Assembly (NCBI GenBank): GCA_029261875.1
Contig: JAJDAL010000042.1
Coordinates: 124,001-188,000 of the forward strand
Source of the DNA: Deltaproteobacteria bacterium
GTDB taxonomy: Bacteria > Myxococcota_A > UBA9160 > JAJDAL01
DNA: 64,000 nt
Reading direction: 5' to 3'
Shown: positions 37,295-45,697 of the stretch, one piece after another
How positions within the stretch are numbered: position 1 is the first letter of the stretch
Layout of the letters: each line of letters opens with the position of its first letter
Translations under genes and position numbers: made by a program
The notes under the pieces: generated by a model
The model's database searches: none
What the model was told of the DNA's origin: nothing
Seen by the model: the letters and a program-made list of their open reading frames with translations, nothing else

Positions 37295-39592
37295 ATGACC
37301 AAGCTGACCGAGATCTCTCTCTCCTACCCGCGCACGACGCTTCTCGTTCTTCTCGCCGTGACAATCGGTTTTGCCGCGGGCCTTCCGAAGAGTCGGACCG
37401 ATATCGGGTATCGCGCATACCTCGGTGCCGAGCACCCCGAAGTGCAGAAACTCGACGCCTTTGTGGAGCGGTTCGGGGGCGGGCTTCCCATCGTCATCGT
37501 CTGGACCTGTGAGGGAATCCGGTTCTGCGAGACGGTTTTCGATCGTTCCGCGCTCGAAATGGCCTACAGCGTGTCGAGGGATCTCGAGCGCTTCGCCGGT
37601 GTGCAGCGGGTGGAAAGTCCGGCTACGAGCGTGCTCTCGGTCCCGTCGCAGGACGGCTTCGACATGCGACAACTCGTGGTCGAGGGGGTCGTCGCACCGG
37701 ACGCGGCGGCGCTCGCGGAACGTGCGCGCATGGACCCGATCTGGGTCGGGAACCTGATATCCGAGGATGCTCGGGTTGGTGCCATCGTCGTGGAACTTCC
37801 CTCGACGGACACCGAGAAGAACGAACCGATCTTCCGAGCGATTCTGGAAGCGGTCGGTCCCTATGAAGCGGAGGGTATCGAGTTCAAATTCCTTGGGGAA
37901 TTCGTTGAGCTTTCTATTACGGAGACAGAGCTCGCAACGGATACCGCGCGCCTGATCCCCCTGGCCGTCGTGATCATTGGCGTGATCGTGTTCCTCCAAT
38001 TCCGGTCAGCGGTTGCATCCGCTTACGCGTTGCTGGTTGTGGGGCTCTCACTGGTCTGGGCGCAGGGGCTGATGGCATGGTTGGGCTGGCCTCAGAGCAC
38101 GCTCAGCAACACGATGCCCCCGTTGATCCTCGTCATCGGAGTCTGCGACGCAGTTCACTTTCTTTCCCGCTATTCCGCGCATGTCGCGAGAGGTTTGGGG
38201 CACTCCGCGGTTCTATCGAGCGCTCGCGATGTAGCGGTTCCTTGTCTCATGACCTCCATAACGACGGCGGTCGGCCTCTTCTCGTTTGCTTTCGCGGACG
38301 TGCAGGCACTCGTTCATTTGGGCGTCGTGGCGTCCTTCGGGGTGATGGTGGCGCTACTTCTGACGTTCACGTTGCTCCCGACCCTGCTTCACTTCCATGC
38401 GCCGCGATTGTCATCTGCGCAGAGCAATTCTCCGCGTTGGTCGAGTCTCGAGCGTATGGTTGCGGTGGCGACGCAGCGTTCGGGATTGGTTCTAGGCTGT
38501 TCCCTGCTCGTCGCCGGTGTCGCCGCAGTGGGAGCATCGAAGGTCCGTGCGGATGTCAAAATGGAGACCCTGTACGGAACCCAAAGCAAGATCGTTCAGT
38601 GGTGGCGGTTCGCGGAACAGAATCTGAGAGAACCCGATACCCTCGAGCTGTCGATTCGCCTTCCGGATCATTCGACCGCAGAATCGCCTGACGTCCTTCG
38701 GCAGCTCGAAGAATTCTCGCAATTCCTGGTCGAGCGAGACGGGTTGAAGCGCGTAACGTCGATCCTAGACCCACTGGGTTGGACACGGCGCCTCCTTCAC
38801 GATGATGTTGCGTCGTTCCAAGGTCCCGCGCCGTCCGAGGAAGAGAACGCCGAAATCCTATTGCTGCTGTCGATGCAGCACGAGGGAGCATTGGCGCCGT
38901 GGGTCACCTTGGACCAGCGGTCGGTTCGAATCTCCATACAAGCTACGGACGGTTTCATTTCGGAGAAAGCACGGGTTCGCGATCAGGTCGACTCCTATAT
39001 CGAGTCGAGTTTTCCCGAGGATTGGACCGTCGAGGTAACGGGGTCGTTCTGGATGTCGACCTACCTCAATCAGATCGTACAGCGAACGCAGCTGCAAACG
39101 TTTGCGTTTGCGGCGGTTCTGGTATTCACCCTCGTTGCGGTGTTCATGCGATCGGCGCTGTGGGGAGCCGTGGCCATGGTGCCTACGCTATTCCCGGTTC
39201 TCGTCGTCCTCGGGGTCATGGGGTTCGCGGAAATTCCACTCGATACGGCGAACGCCATGATTGCGGCGGTGATCGTCGGAATTGCCATCGACGATGCGAT
39301 TCATCTGCTCAGTCGTTTCCGCGTAGAGAAGAATGCGGGTGCCAATTCGCAAGAGGCGGTTCTCGCCGCCATATCGCACGCAGGCCGGGCGATCGTGATT
39401 ACGTCCGTTGCCCTGAGCGTCGGCTTCCTGTCGCTCGCCATTTCTTCCTGGCAGAGCATCGCCAACTTCGGCTGGCTGACCGCGCTTGCAATCCTGTCCG
39501 CGCTCGTTGCCGATCTGATTCTTCTACCCGCGATGATGTCGTTTCGAACTGCCGCGCCGGCGCTGGATCTCAGTCGCGAACTCGGGAGTTAG
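37295..39592 (+). CDS. RND-superfamily (MMPL/Patched-like) membrane protein 2
   Basis: This 765-residue protein is a paralogue of the RND protein 2.4 kb upstream: both open with (K/R)LTEIS, share FAAGLP, GYRA(F/Y)LG and RVESPATS, and have the same two-block topology. The charged helix segments VIGVCDAVHFLSRYS and VGIAIDDAIHLLSRF are present. The ATG at 37295 matches the paralogue's start. Unlike copy 1, its base composition is like the rest of the window, so the two copies either diverged long ago or had different histories. The cargo is unknown. Confidence 0.87.
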   Translation: MTKLTEISLSYPRTTLLVLLAVTIGFAAGLPKSRTDIGYRAYLGAEHPEVQKLDAFVERFGGGLPIVIVWTCEGIRFCETVFDRSALEMAYSVSRDLERFAGVQRVESPATSVLSVPSQDGFDMRQLVVEGVVAPDAAALAERARMDPIWVGNLISEDARVGAIVVELPSTDTEKNEPIFRAILEAVGPYEAEGIEFKFLGEFVELSITETELATDTARLIPLAVVIIGVIVFLQFRSAVASAYALLVVGLSLVWAQGLMAWLGWPQSTLSNTMPPLILVIGVCDAVHFLSRYSAHVARGLGHSAVLSSARDVAVPCLMTSITTAVGLFSFAFADVQALVHLGVVASFGVMVALLLTFTLLPTLLHFHAPRLSSAQSNSPRWSSLERMVAVATQRSGLVLGCSLLVAGVAAVGASKVRADVKMETLYGTQSKIVQWWRFAEQNLREPDTLELSIRLPDHSTAESPDVLRQLEEFSQFLVERDGLKRVTSILDPLGWTRRLLHDDVASFQGPAPSEEENAEILLLLSMQHEGALAPWVTLDQRSVRISIQATDGFISEKARVRDQVDSYIESSFPEDWTVEVTGSFWMSTYLNQIVQRTQLQTFAFAAVLVFTLVAVFMRSALWGAVAMVPTLFPVLVVLGVMGFAEIPLDTANAMIAAVIVGIAIDDAIHLLSRFRVEKNAGANSQEAVLAAISHAGRAIVITSVALSVGFLSLAISSWQSIANFGWLTALAILSALVADLILLPAMMSFRTAAPALDLSRELGS

Positions 39593-39639
39593 CGGCCCCG
39601 GGCGGGCGATTTGCAATTGGATTCCGGACGGAATGGGAC

Positions 39640-41802
39640 CTAAGCGGGCAGGTCGATGACGATGACGGTGTCCTGGGGGTCCGAGGTGTTGACGGAGAAG
39701 CGTCCGCCGTGGCGTTGGACGATGGCTTCCGCCAACGCGAGGGAGATGCTGCTTTCCACCAGGGATGTTCCGCGGGTCGAGACGTCGCTCGAGATCGGGC
39801 CGCGGCCGCGGAAACGGAGTAGGACGCGGACCGAGGCGCCTTCGCCCAGGCCTTGCGGGTGGTGTTTGCTGGCGAGGTAGAGGTCGCCCTGGTCCGAGAC
39901 CAGGTCGAGGACCTTGGCGATCACCGCGTCGAGGGCGAAGCGCAGTTGCTCCGCGTCGCCGTGCGCGTAGGGTTGGTCGCGGTCGAGTTCTTTGAGCACC
40001 ACGATCGGGCGTTGTTCGATGGCTTCGCGGCGGTCTTCGAGCAGCGTTTCCAATAGCGCGGGGATGTCGACGGGTTCGGGTTTCGGGGCGTCGAGACCCG
40101 CGAAGCGCACCATCAATTCGATCAGTTGTTCGATGCGACGCACCTCGGATCCGACGATCGGGCCCGAGCGCGCGCGGAATTCCGGGTCTTCGAAGCGGCG
40201 CGGGAGCAATTGGGCGAAGGTGCGGATCGAAACCAGCGGGTTGCGGATTTCGTGGGCGACGGCACCGACGAGTTTCTGGATGGCGTCGTCGTCGAGCAGC
40301 GCGCCCTTCGCGATGGCGGCTTCGAGTTCGCGGCGCGTTCGTTCCACCGACGGCGGGGGTTCGATGGGCGGAGCCGGCGCGATGGGGGCTGCGGGTTCGA
40401 CGGGCGGCGGCGGTTCGGCCGCTTCGATCGGCACGGAAGTTTCGGACCGCAACGGTGTCGGGGCGTCGCGTTCTTCTTCCGGTTCCGAGTCCTCGAATTC
40501 CGGGCCTTCGCGGTGGTTGTCTTCATCGCGTTCGTCCGGCGCTTCCGCGGGCTGCGAAAAGTCCGCGCCGCTTTCCGGTACGTCGTCCGAGAATTCGATT
40601 TCGGTTTCGCGTTGCGGGCTGCGGTCGAAGGCCGGCGTGGGCCGGGCGCCGTATTCCATTTCTTCGGCGCTTTCGCTCGTGACGTCGTGGTCCACGGGGC
40701 CGCCGTCGAAGCGCAGGTGTTCGGCGCGGACCGGGTCGTCCGAGCTGGCGGCCAGGGTGCGGCACACTACGCGTTCGAGTTCGCGGCGGTTGCCGGGCCA
40801 GGGATAGATGCGCAGGGCTTCGAGCGCGCTGGCGTCGAATTGGCGGAAGCGTTCGCGTTGGGTTTCGCTCCAGGCGTGGGCGATCTCGCGCACGCTCGCC
40901 ACCACCGAAGTGGGTTCTTCGCGCAGGGTCGGCAGGCGCACTTCGATGCCCGCCAGGGCTTGCACGAGTTCGAGGTCGAGGTTCGCGGGCGGATCGAAGG
41001 GGCCAATCTCCGTCACGGAACCGATCCAGCGCAGCTCCGGCGTGACGGAAACGCTGGGCGGTGCGCCCGAGTCGATCCACCACAGAAGTGCGCGCTGGGT
41101 CGCGCCCGGCAGGCGTTCCACGTCTTCGAAGTAGAGGGTCGAGATGCGCTGCTCGCCCGCCAGCATGCCAATGCGTTCGAGCAGGCTGTCCGGCGTATCG
41201 GTTTCCGCGCAGGCCACCGGTGCGAACGTGCCGGCTTCACCGATGCCCGCGTTCCCAAAAGTATGGAGGTAGCGCGCCACCAGCGCGCGTCCGGTTCCGC
41301 GTTCGCCCCACAGGAGTAGCGGCACGCGCACCATGCGCGGCTCGAGGGCGCGCAGGAGCTCCGGAATTTCGACGCCGCAGAACAGGCGCGCGAAGCGCGT
41401 GGCGACGGCGTCGCGCACGCGGCGTTCCGAGAGCGCCGGTGCGCCGGAGCGTGCGCCGGGCGATCCCGAACGCAGTTGTGCGCGCAGGGCGGCGGGGTTC
41501 GGGGGGTAGGCGACGAATTCGGCCGGGACTGCGTCGAACAGGCGCTGGCCTTCACCGAGGTCCCGGCGATCCGCCAGGACGATCCAGTTGGCGCCGCTGT
41601 GGCGTCGCGCGAAGCGGTGGGCGAATTCCAGCTCGCTCTCGAAATCGCCCGTCAGCCCGAGCAGGATGGAACCCGGGGCTGCGGCGTCCGAAAAACGCGG
41701 GTCGCTGGGGGCTCCGATCAGATCTGCCGCGCCCGCTCGCGCAAGGTGCGCCAGAGCGGCTCGAATCTGCGGTTCCCGATGTACGATCCAGAAGTTTGCC
41801 AT
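39640..41802 (-). CDS. Fusion of a dead AAA+ (NtrC-like) module and a degenerate histidine kinase
   Basis: The 720-residue protein has, in order, a pseudo-receiver (about 1-115) without the acidic pocket and an AAA+ module (about 135-365). The AAA+ module has Walker A GERGTGRA (Lys to Arg172), Walker B LYFEDVERL and no GAFTGA loop, but keeps YPWPGNRREL. A Pro/Glu-rich linker (about 375-490) leads to a HisKA helix pair with VAHEIRNPL (His517). The ATPase part has no clear N-box Asn, and RGRGPISS stands where the DxGxG box should be. Such a fusion is unusual, and ATP use looks lost in both modules. It is convergent with the second RND gene, 47 bases away. Confidence 0.8.
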   Translation of the reverse strand: MANFWIVHREPQIRAALAHLARAGAADLIGAPSDPRFSDAAAPGSILLGLTGDFESELEFAHRFARRHSGANWIVLADRRDLGEGQRLFDAVPAEFVAYPPNPAALRAQLRSGSPGARSGAPALSERRVRDAVATRFARLFCGVEIPELLRALEPRMVRVPLLLWGERGTGRALVARYLHTFGNAGIGEAGTFAPVACAETDTPDSLLERIGMLAGEQRISTLYFEDVERLPGATQRALLWWIDSGAPPSVSVTPELRWIGSVTEIGPFDPPANLDLELVQALAGIEVRLPTLREEPTSVVASVREIAHAWSETQRERFRQFDASALEALRIYPWPGNRRELERVVCRTLAASSDDPVRAEHLRFDGGPVDHDVTSESAEEMEYGARPTPAFDRSPQRETEIEFSDDVPESGADFSQPAEAPDERDEDNHREGPEFEDSEPEEERDAPTPLRSETSVPIEAAEPPPPVEPAAPIAPAPPIEPPPSVERTRRELEAAIAKGALLDDDAIQKLVGAVAHEIRNPLVSIRTFAQLLPRRFEDPEFRARSGPIVGSEVRRIEQLIELMVRFAGLDAPKPEPVDIPALLETLLEDRREAIEQRPIVVLKELDRDQPYAHGDAEQLRFALDAVIAKVLDLVSDQGDLYLASKHHPQGLGEGASVRVLLRFRGRGPISSDVSTRGTSLVESSISLALAEAIVQRHGGRFSVNTSDPQDTVIVIDLPA

Positions 41803-42097
41803 GGGCTCTCAGTCGTCAGCGGACACGTATCCACCCCCGCTAGGGGCAAACGCTGTGCCAATCCCGCAACCGCACTCAGCAGTCGGAAACATCCCCCCGG
41901 AAGTCTTCAAAAAAGGTATAGATTTGGGATGGCCTCGGGGGGTGGCCGTGTCCCTTGGACCCAATGGCGGCGCACGAAATGCGCACCAATTTGGGAAAAT
42001 TTTTGCCGCGAAGCCCTTTGCCTGCTGGACCGTCAGACGGCCGTTGATTGGGGCGAGCGCGTCTGCAAGAGTAGCACCAATCCCTGGAACGGAGTCT

Positions 42098-43660
42098 ATG
42101 TCTGATCTAAGCGCCGGTTCGATCGAGTCCGTGATCGACGGCGGGCCCGAGGTCCGTCTGCGCAATTGGTTCGATCGTCCCTACGACGACGCCATCTCCG
42201 CCGCGCGCACCTGTTACGCGCCGCGCGTGATCTCGCCCGACGAGGTCACGGATCGCCAGCGCAGCAACATCGGTCCCCTCACCTACAACGGGGGGCACCA
42301 CACCGTCTTCCAGCACGCCACCTTCGAGTTCGCGCTTTCGGGGATCTCACGCCAGCTCGTGTGGTGCTTCTTGCACGCTTTCCCGTTCTACAACACGGAA
42401 CAGCAGAGCCAGCGCTACGTGAAGCTCAGCGAGGCGCAGGCCCACATCCCGCCGGCCCTCGAAGGCGAAGCGCGCGCGGTATTCGAAGCGTCCGTGGTGC
42501 GCTCCTGGCGCGCTTACGCGGAACTCACCGAACGCCTCAAGCCCGTCACCCTGGGAATCCTTTCGGACCTGTGGCGCTTGAAAGATCGCCAGTCCATGGC
42601 CTTCGGCCGCAGCGTCGAGCGCGACGCGGAAAAGCGCGCAATCGAAACCGCCCGCTACGTGATCCCCATCGGGTGCCACACCGCCATGGTGTACACGGTG
42701 TCGGGCATCGTCCTGCATCGCCTGCGCCGCATGGCGGCGGTGTGTGACGCGCCCGACGAAGCCAAGGCCGTGGTGGGGCGCATGGTGGAAGAAGTCGAAC
42801 GCCTCGACCCGGCGTTCTTTTCGAAGATCGGCGAAGCCCCCCTGGAAGACGACGAAGTCATGGAATGGGGCCTCGCGGCGCCGGGCTTTGGCGATGCCGA
42901 AGCCATCGCGCGCTTCGACGCAGGGCTCGAAGGCCGCGTCGCGCAGCTCGTGGATTACGGTCACAACGGCCCGGCCGTGGTGGCGGAAGCCGTGCGCAAC
43001 GTACTCGGTCGCTACGATCTCGACGACGAACGCGCAATCGATCTGGTCTTGAACCCGGCCCACAATCGCTACCGGCTCGACACCCTCAACGTCTCGACCC
43101 ATTCGCCCATCATGCGCACCCTGAACCACGCCCATTACACGTATCGGAAGAAGCTTTCCCATACCGCGGATTCCCAGGATCAGCGCCATCGCATGACCCC
43201 GGGGTCGCGCCCGCTCTTGACCCGCACGGTGCCGGCGGCGGTGGACGTGATCGAGCCCGAGCTAATCGCCGAAGACCCGGCCTGTCACGCGATCTTCCAG
43301 GAAGCCGTGCAGGACGCCTGGGACGCGCGCGAGCGCCTGCTGAAGCTGGGTGCGGCGCCCGAGCACGCCCTCTACGTGCTCCCCAACGCGTTAGCGGTCC
43401 GCTTTGAAGAATCGGGCTCGTTGCTCCATCTTATTCACAAATGGACCATGCGAACCTGTCTCAACGCGCAGCGCGAAATCTGGCAAGCCTCGATGGACGA
43501 AATCGAGCAGCTGGATCGTGTGCATCCCCAATTTGCCAAGTACGTGGGCCCGCCCTGCGCGGTCCGCACCGGGCTCGCCAAGCCCCGCTGCACCGAAGGC
43601 TCTCACTTTTGTGGAATTCCCGTATGGCGCGATTTTCCAGCGGTCGAACGCAACATCTGA
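42098..43660 (+). CDS. thyX: Tandem-domain ThyX-like (FAD-dependent thymidylate synthase) protein
   Basis: ThyX makes dTMP from dUMP with FAD and folate. At 520 residues this one is about twice the usual 220-300. Its first half has a ThyX-like helix ending in NTEQQSQRYV (about 98-107), but the RHR of the signature has become WCF. The second half carries SQDQRHRMTPGSRP (about 358-371). The protein may therefore be a pseudo-dimer with one active-site set spread over two halves. The ATG at 42098 has GGAG upstream. The 295-base gap before it separates it from the divergent fusion gene and holds no gene. Confidence 0.8.
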   Translation: MSDLSAGSIESVIDGGPEVRLRNWFDRPYDDAISAARTCYAPRVISPDEVTDRQRSNIGPLTYNGGHHTVFQHATFEFALSGISRQLVWCFLHAFPFYNTEQQSQRYVKLSEAQAHIPPALEGEARAVFEASVVRSWRAYAELTERLKPVTLGILSDLWRLKDRQSMAFGRSVERDAEKRAIETARYVIPIGCHTAMVYTVSGIVLHRLRRMAAVCDAPDEAKAVVGRMVEEVERLDPAFFSKIGEAPLEDDEVMEWGLAAPGFGDAEAIARFDAGLEGRVAQLVDYGHNGPAVVAEAVRNVLGRYDLDDERAIDLVLNPAHNRYRLDTLNVSTHSPIMRTLNHAHYTYRKKLSHTADSQDQRHRMTPGSRPLLTRTVPAAVDVIEPELIAEDPACHAIFQEAVQDAWDARERLLKLGAAPEHALYVLPNALAVRFEESGSLLHLIHKWTMRTCLNAQREIWQASMDEIEQLDRVHPQFAKYVGPPCAVRTGLAKPRCTEGSHFCGIPVWRDFPAVERNI

Positions 43661-45129
43661 CGCATCGGCTCGCTCGCTACGTCGGGTTGTGGATGTTGGC
43701 GTGGCTCGTCGGGCTGGGCGCCGCCGCGCCCGCATCGGCATTGGACCTGCTCGGCACCTGGCACGTCACCATCCACTACAAGGATGAACTTGCCGGCAAC
43801 CCCGATGCGGAGCGCTGGCTCGATCGGGTCTGGGCGCTTTCTCCCGAGGGCTCGCGCCTCAAGTGGATCGACTATCCCCTGGTGGTGCTCGAAGATCCCA
43901 CCGGGCGCTTCGAGCGTCTCAGCACCAACCGCGCTTCGCGCATGCTCTCCTATTGGGAACCCACCGAAGATCAACTGGCGGAGATCCTGTCGGGTCCGAA
44001 GGTCAACTCCCGGGGCAGCAAGACCAAAACCCTGCGCGGTTCCGCGACCGAAGGCTGGCGCTCGCGTTCCGCGGGCCGCGCGGCTTCGGCCTCCATCGTC
44101 ACCTACAGCGAGACGTGGATCATCGAAGACCCGAGCCACCTTCCGGTCTTCATCCGTTCCGACAGTATGGGGAGCGGCCGCAGCGACACCCTCGAAGGCG
44201 AAACGCGCTACGAGACCGAGGTCGTCGAGCCCGGTGGCGATGTCTTGCGCGGCAGCTACCAACGCGACGGCACCCAGCAGGGAACCTTCATCGCGCGCCG
44301 CACGGCGCCCGTGCGCGGTCTCGGCAGTCAGGAAGAACAGGAAGAACGCATCCGCCGCAAACGCGTGGCCGGGGCAGTGCAGCAATATGGAACCGGGAGC
44401 GAGGGGCGCGCGGAGATCCGCAAAGCGCTGGAGCAAAACGGCGTCTATCTCTCGGACCCCGACGTCGACGCCCTGGCGGCGGAAGCCGCGGTTCTGATCC
44501 AGGAAGGCGTCACGCTTTCGCAAGTCACCCGGCGCCTGGCGGGTTCAGCGCTCGATAAGTACGTCGCGAGCATGGCGAAGTACTTGCCGGAGTCGGGCAT
44601 GGGCGCGCCCCACGACAGCAGCGCGCGCTATCGCTTTCCCTTCGACGGGCCGCGAAAGCTGATCCAAGGGGTGAACGGCGAACTCAGCCACCGCGGCGCA
44701 TCGAAATATTCCTTCGATTTCGAAATGCCGGTCGGTACCCCGATTCGGGCGGCGCGCGAGGGAGTCGTCGTGCGCGTGGTCGATGGCTTTACGGAAGGCG
44801 GGCGCAATCGGACGCTGGCGGGCAAGGCCAATGTGGTTTCCATTCTGCACGCCGATGGCACGGTCGCGAACTACATCCATTTGAGTCCCGGAATCGAAGT
44901 GAAGCTCGAGCAGCGCGTGAAGGCCGGCGATCTGCTCGGGAAGAGTGGCAATACGGGCTTCACCACGACTCCCCACCTGCACTTCTCGGTCTGGCGTCGC
45001 GACCCCGCGGAAGCGGACCTGGTCAAATCGTTCCGCTCCGTGGAGATTCGCTTCGACGATGGCAGCAGCGCCGGTGTGGTTCCCGTAGAAGGCCTCACCT
45101 ACGGCGGCCAATCCTCCGCAGCCCGGTGA
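43624..45129 (+). CDS. Exported M23 metallopeptidase with a large unknown N-terminal region
   Basis: The 501-residue protein has a signal peptide (to about residue 38, ending PASA). About 310 residues that I do not recognise follow, opening LLGTWHVTIHYKDE. An M23 domain lies at about 330-480, with SHRG...FDFEMPVGTP supplying His and Asp and PHLHFSVW completing the zinc site, so it should cleave peptidoglycan cross-bridges. The ATG at 43624 overlaps thyX by 37 bases; an ATG at 43693 would shorten the signal peptide. The stop overlaps the GNAT start as GTGA. Confidence 0.85.
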   Translation: MARFSSGRTQHLTHRLARYVGLWMLAWLVGLGAAAPASALDLLGTWHVTIHYKDELAGNPDAERWLDRVWALSPEGSRLKWIDYPLVVLEDPTGRFERLSTNRASRMLSYWEPTEDQLAEILSGPKVNSRGSKTKTLRGSATEGWRSRSAGRAASASIVTYSETWIIEDPSHLPVFIRSDSMGSGRSDTLEGETRYETEVVEPGGDVLRGSYQRDGTQQGTFIARRTAPVRGLGSQEEQEERIRRKRVAGAVQQYGTGSEGRAEIRKALEQNGVYLSDPDVDALAAEAAVLIQEGVTLSQVTRRLAGSALDKYVASMAKYLPESGMGAPHDSSARYRFPFDGPRKLIQGVNGELSHRGASKYSFDFEMPVGTPIRAAREGVVVRVVDGFTEGGRNRTLAGKANVVSILHADGTVANYIHLSPGIEVKLEQRVKAGDLLGKSGNTGFTTTPHLHFSVWRRDPAEADLVKSFRSVEIRFDDGSSAGVVPVEGLTYGGQSSAAR

Positions 45130-45617
45130 GCCCCGCTACCGCGGAAACCGGCGGGGTACGCCGGGCGGTGCGGCGCGATCTCGATATCGCGACGGAGCTC
45201 TGGCTCGCCATCGGTCGTCACCACACCACCCTCGACCCTTCCTTCGAGCTGCGGCGCGGTGCCGAGTCCGAGGCGCGGCGGCTGCTCGAAGCCATGCTCG
45301 GAGTCGAGGAGATTGCGATCTTCGTATTCGATTCCGGCAATGGCCCCGTGGGGTTGTGCATTGTCCGGGTCGATCGGGCGCCTCCCATCACCGCCGAGAC
45401 CCTACGCGCGGAGATCACCGACATCGGCGTGCGCCGGGACATGCGGCGTAAGGGAATGGGGCGCGCCTTGGCGCAAGCCGCCCAGGCCTGGGCGCGCGAG
45501 CAAGGCGCCGCGCGCATCGAGATCCGCGTGGCCCGCGGCAACGAAGAGGGCCAGGCGTTCTGGCGCGGATTGGGTTTCGACGACTTCATGGACGTGCTGC
45601 ACCGCCGCACCCGCTAG
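45126..45617 (+). CDS. GNAT-family N-acetyltransferase
   Basis: The 163-residue protein has the GNAT acetyl-CoA loop DIGVRRDMRRKGMGRALAQA (about residues 98-117) and the C-terminal FWRGLGF segment. It would transfer an acetyl group to an amine; the acceptor is unknown. It starts at a GTG that overlaps the peptidase stop, so it is probably co-translated with it. Confidence 0.88.
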   Translation: MSPATAETGGVRRAVRRDLDIATELWLAIGRHHTTLDPSFELRRGAESEARRLLEAMLGVEEIAIFVFDSGNGPVGLCIVRVDRAPPITAETLRAEITDIGVRRDMRRKGMGRALAQAAQAWAREQGAARIEIRVARGNEEGQAFWRGLGFDDFMDVLHRRTR

Positions 45618-45697
45618 GCCGATTCGGGATTTTCGGTCCCGAGCCTCCGAGCAGCGCGACGTTCCCTTGCTACTCTGATGGCCGAAAGGAACGCCCC

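Noticed and set aside
41803..42097. Divergent gap before thyX as a possible small gene or riboswitch
   Set aside because: The short frames here have no start signals, and an A-rich patch (41908-41925) gives no convincing -35/-10 pair or conserved stem set.
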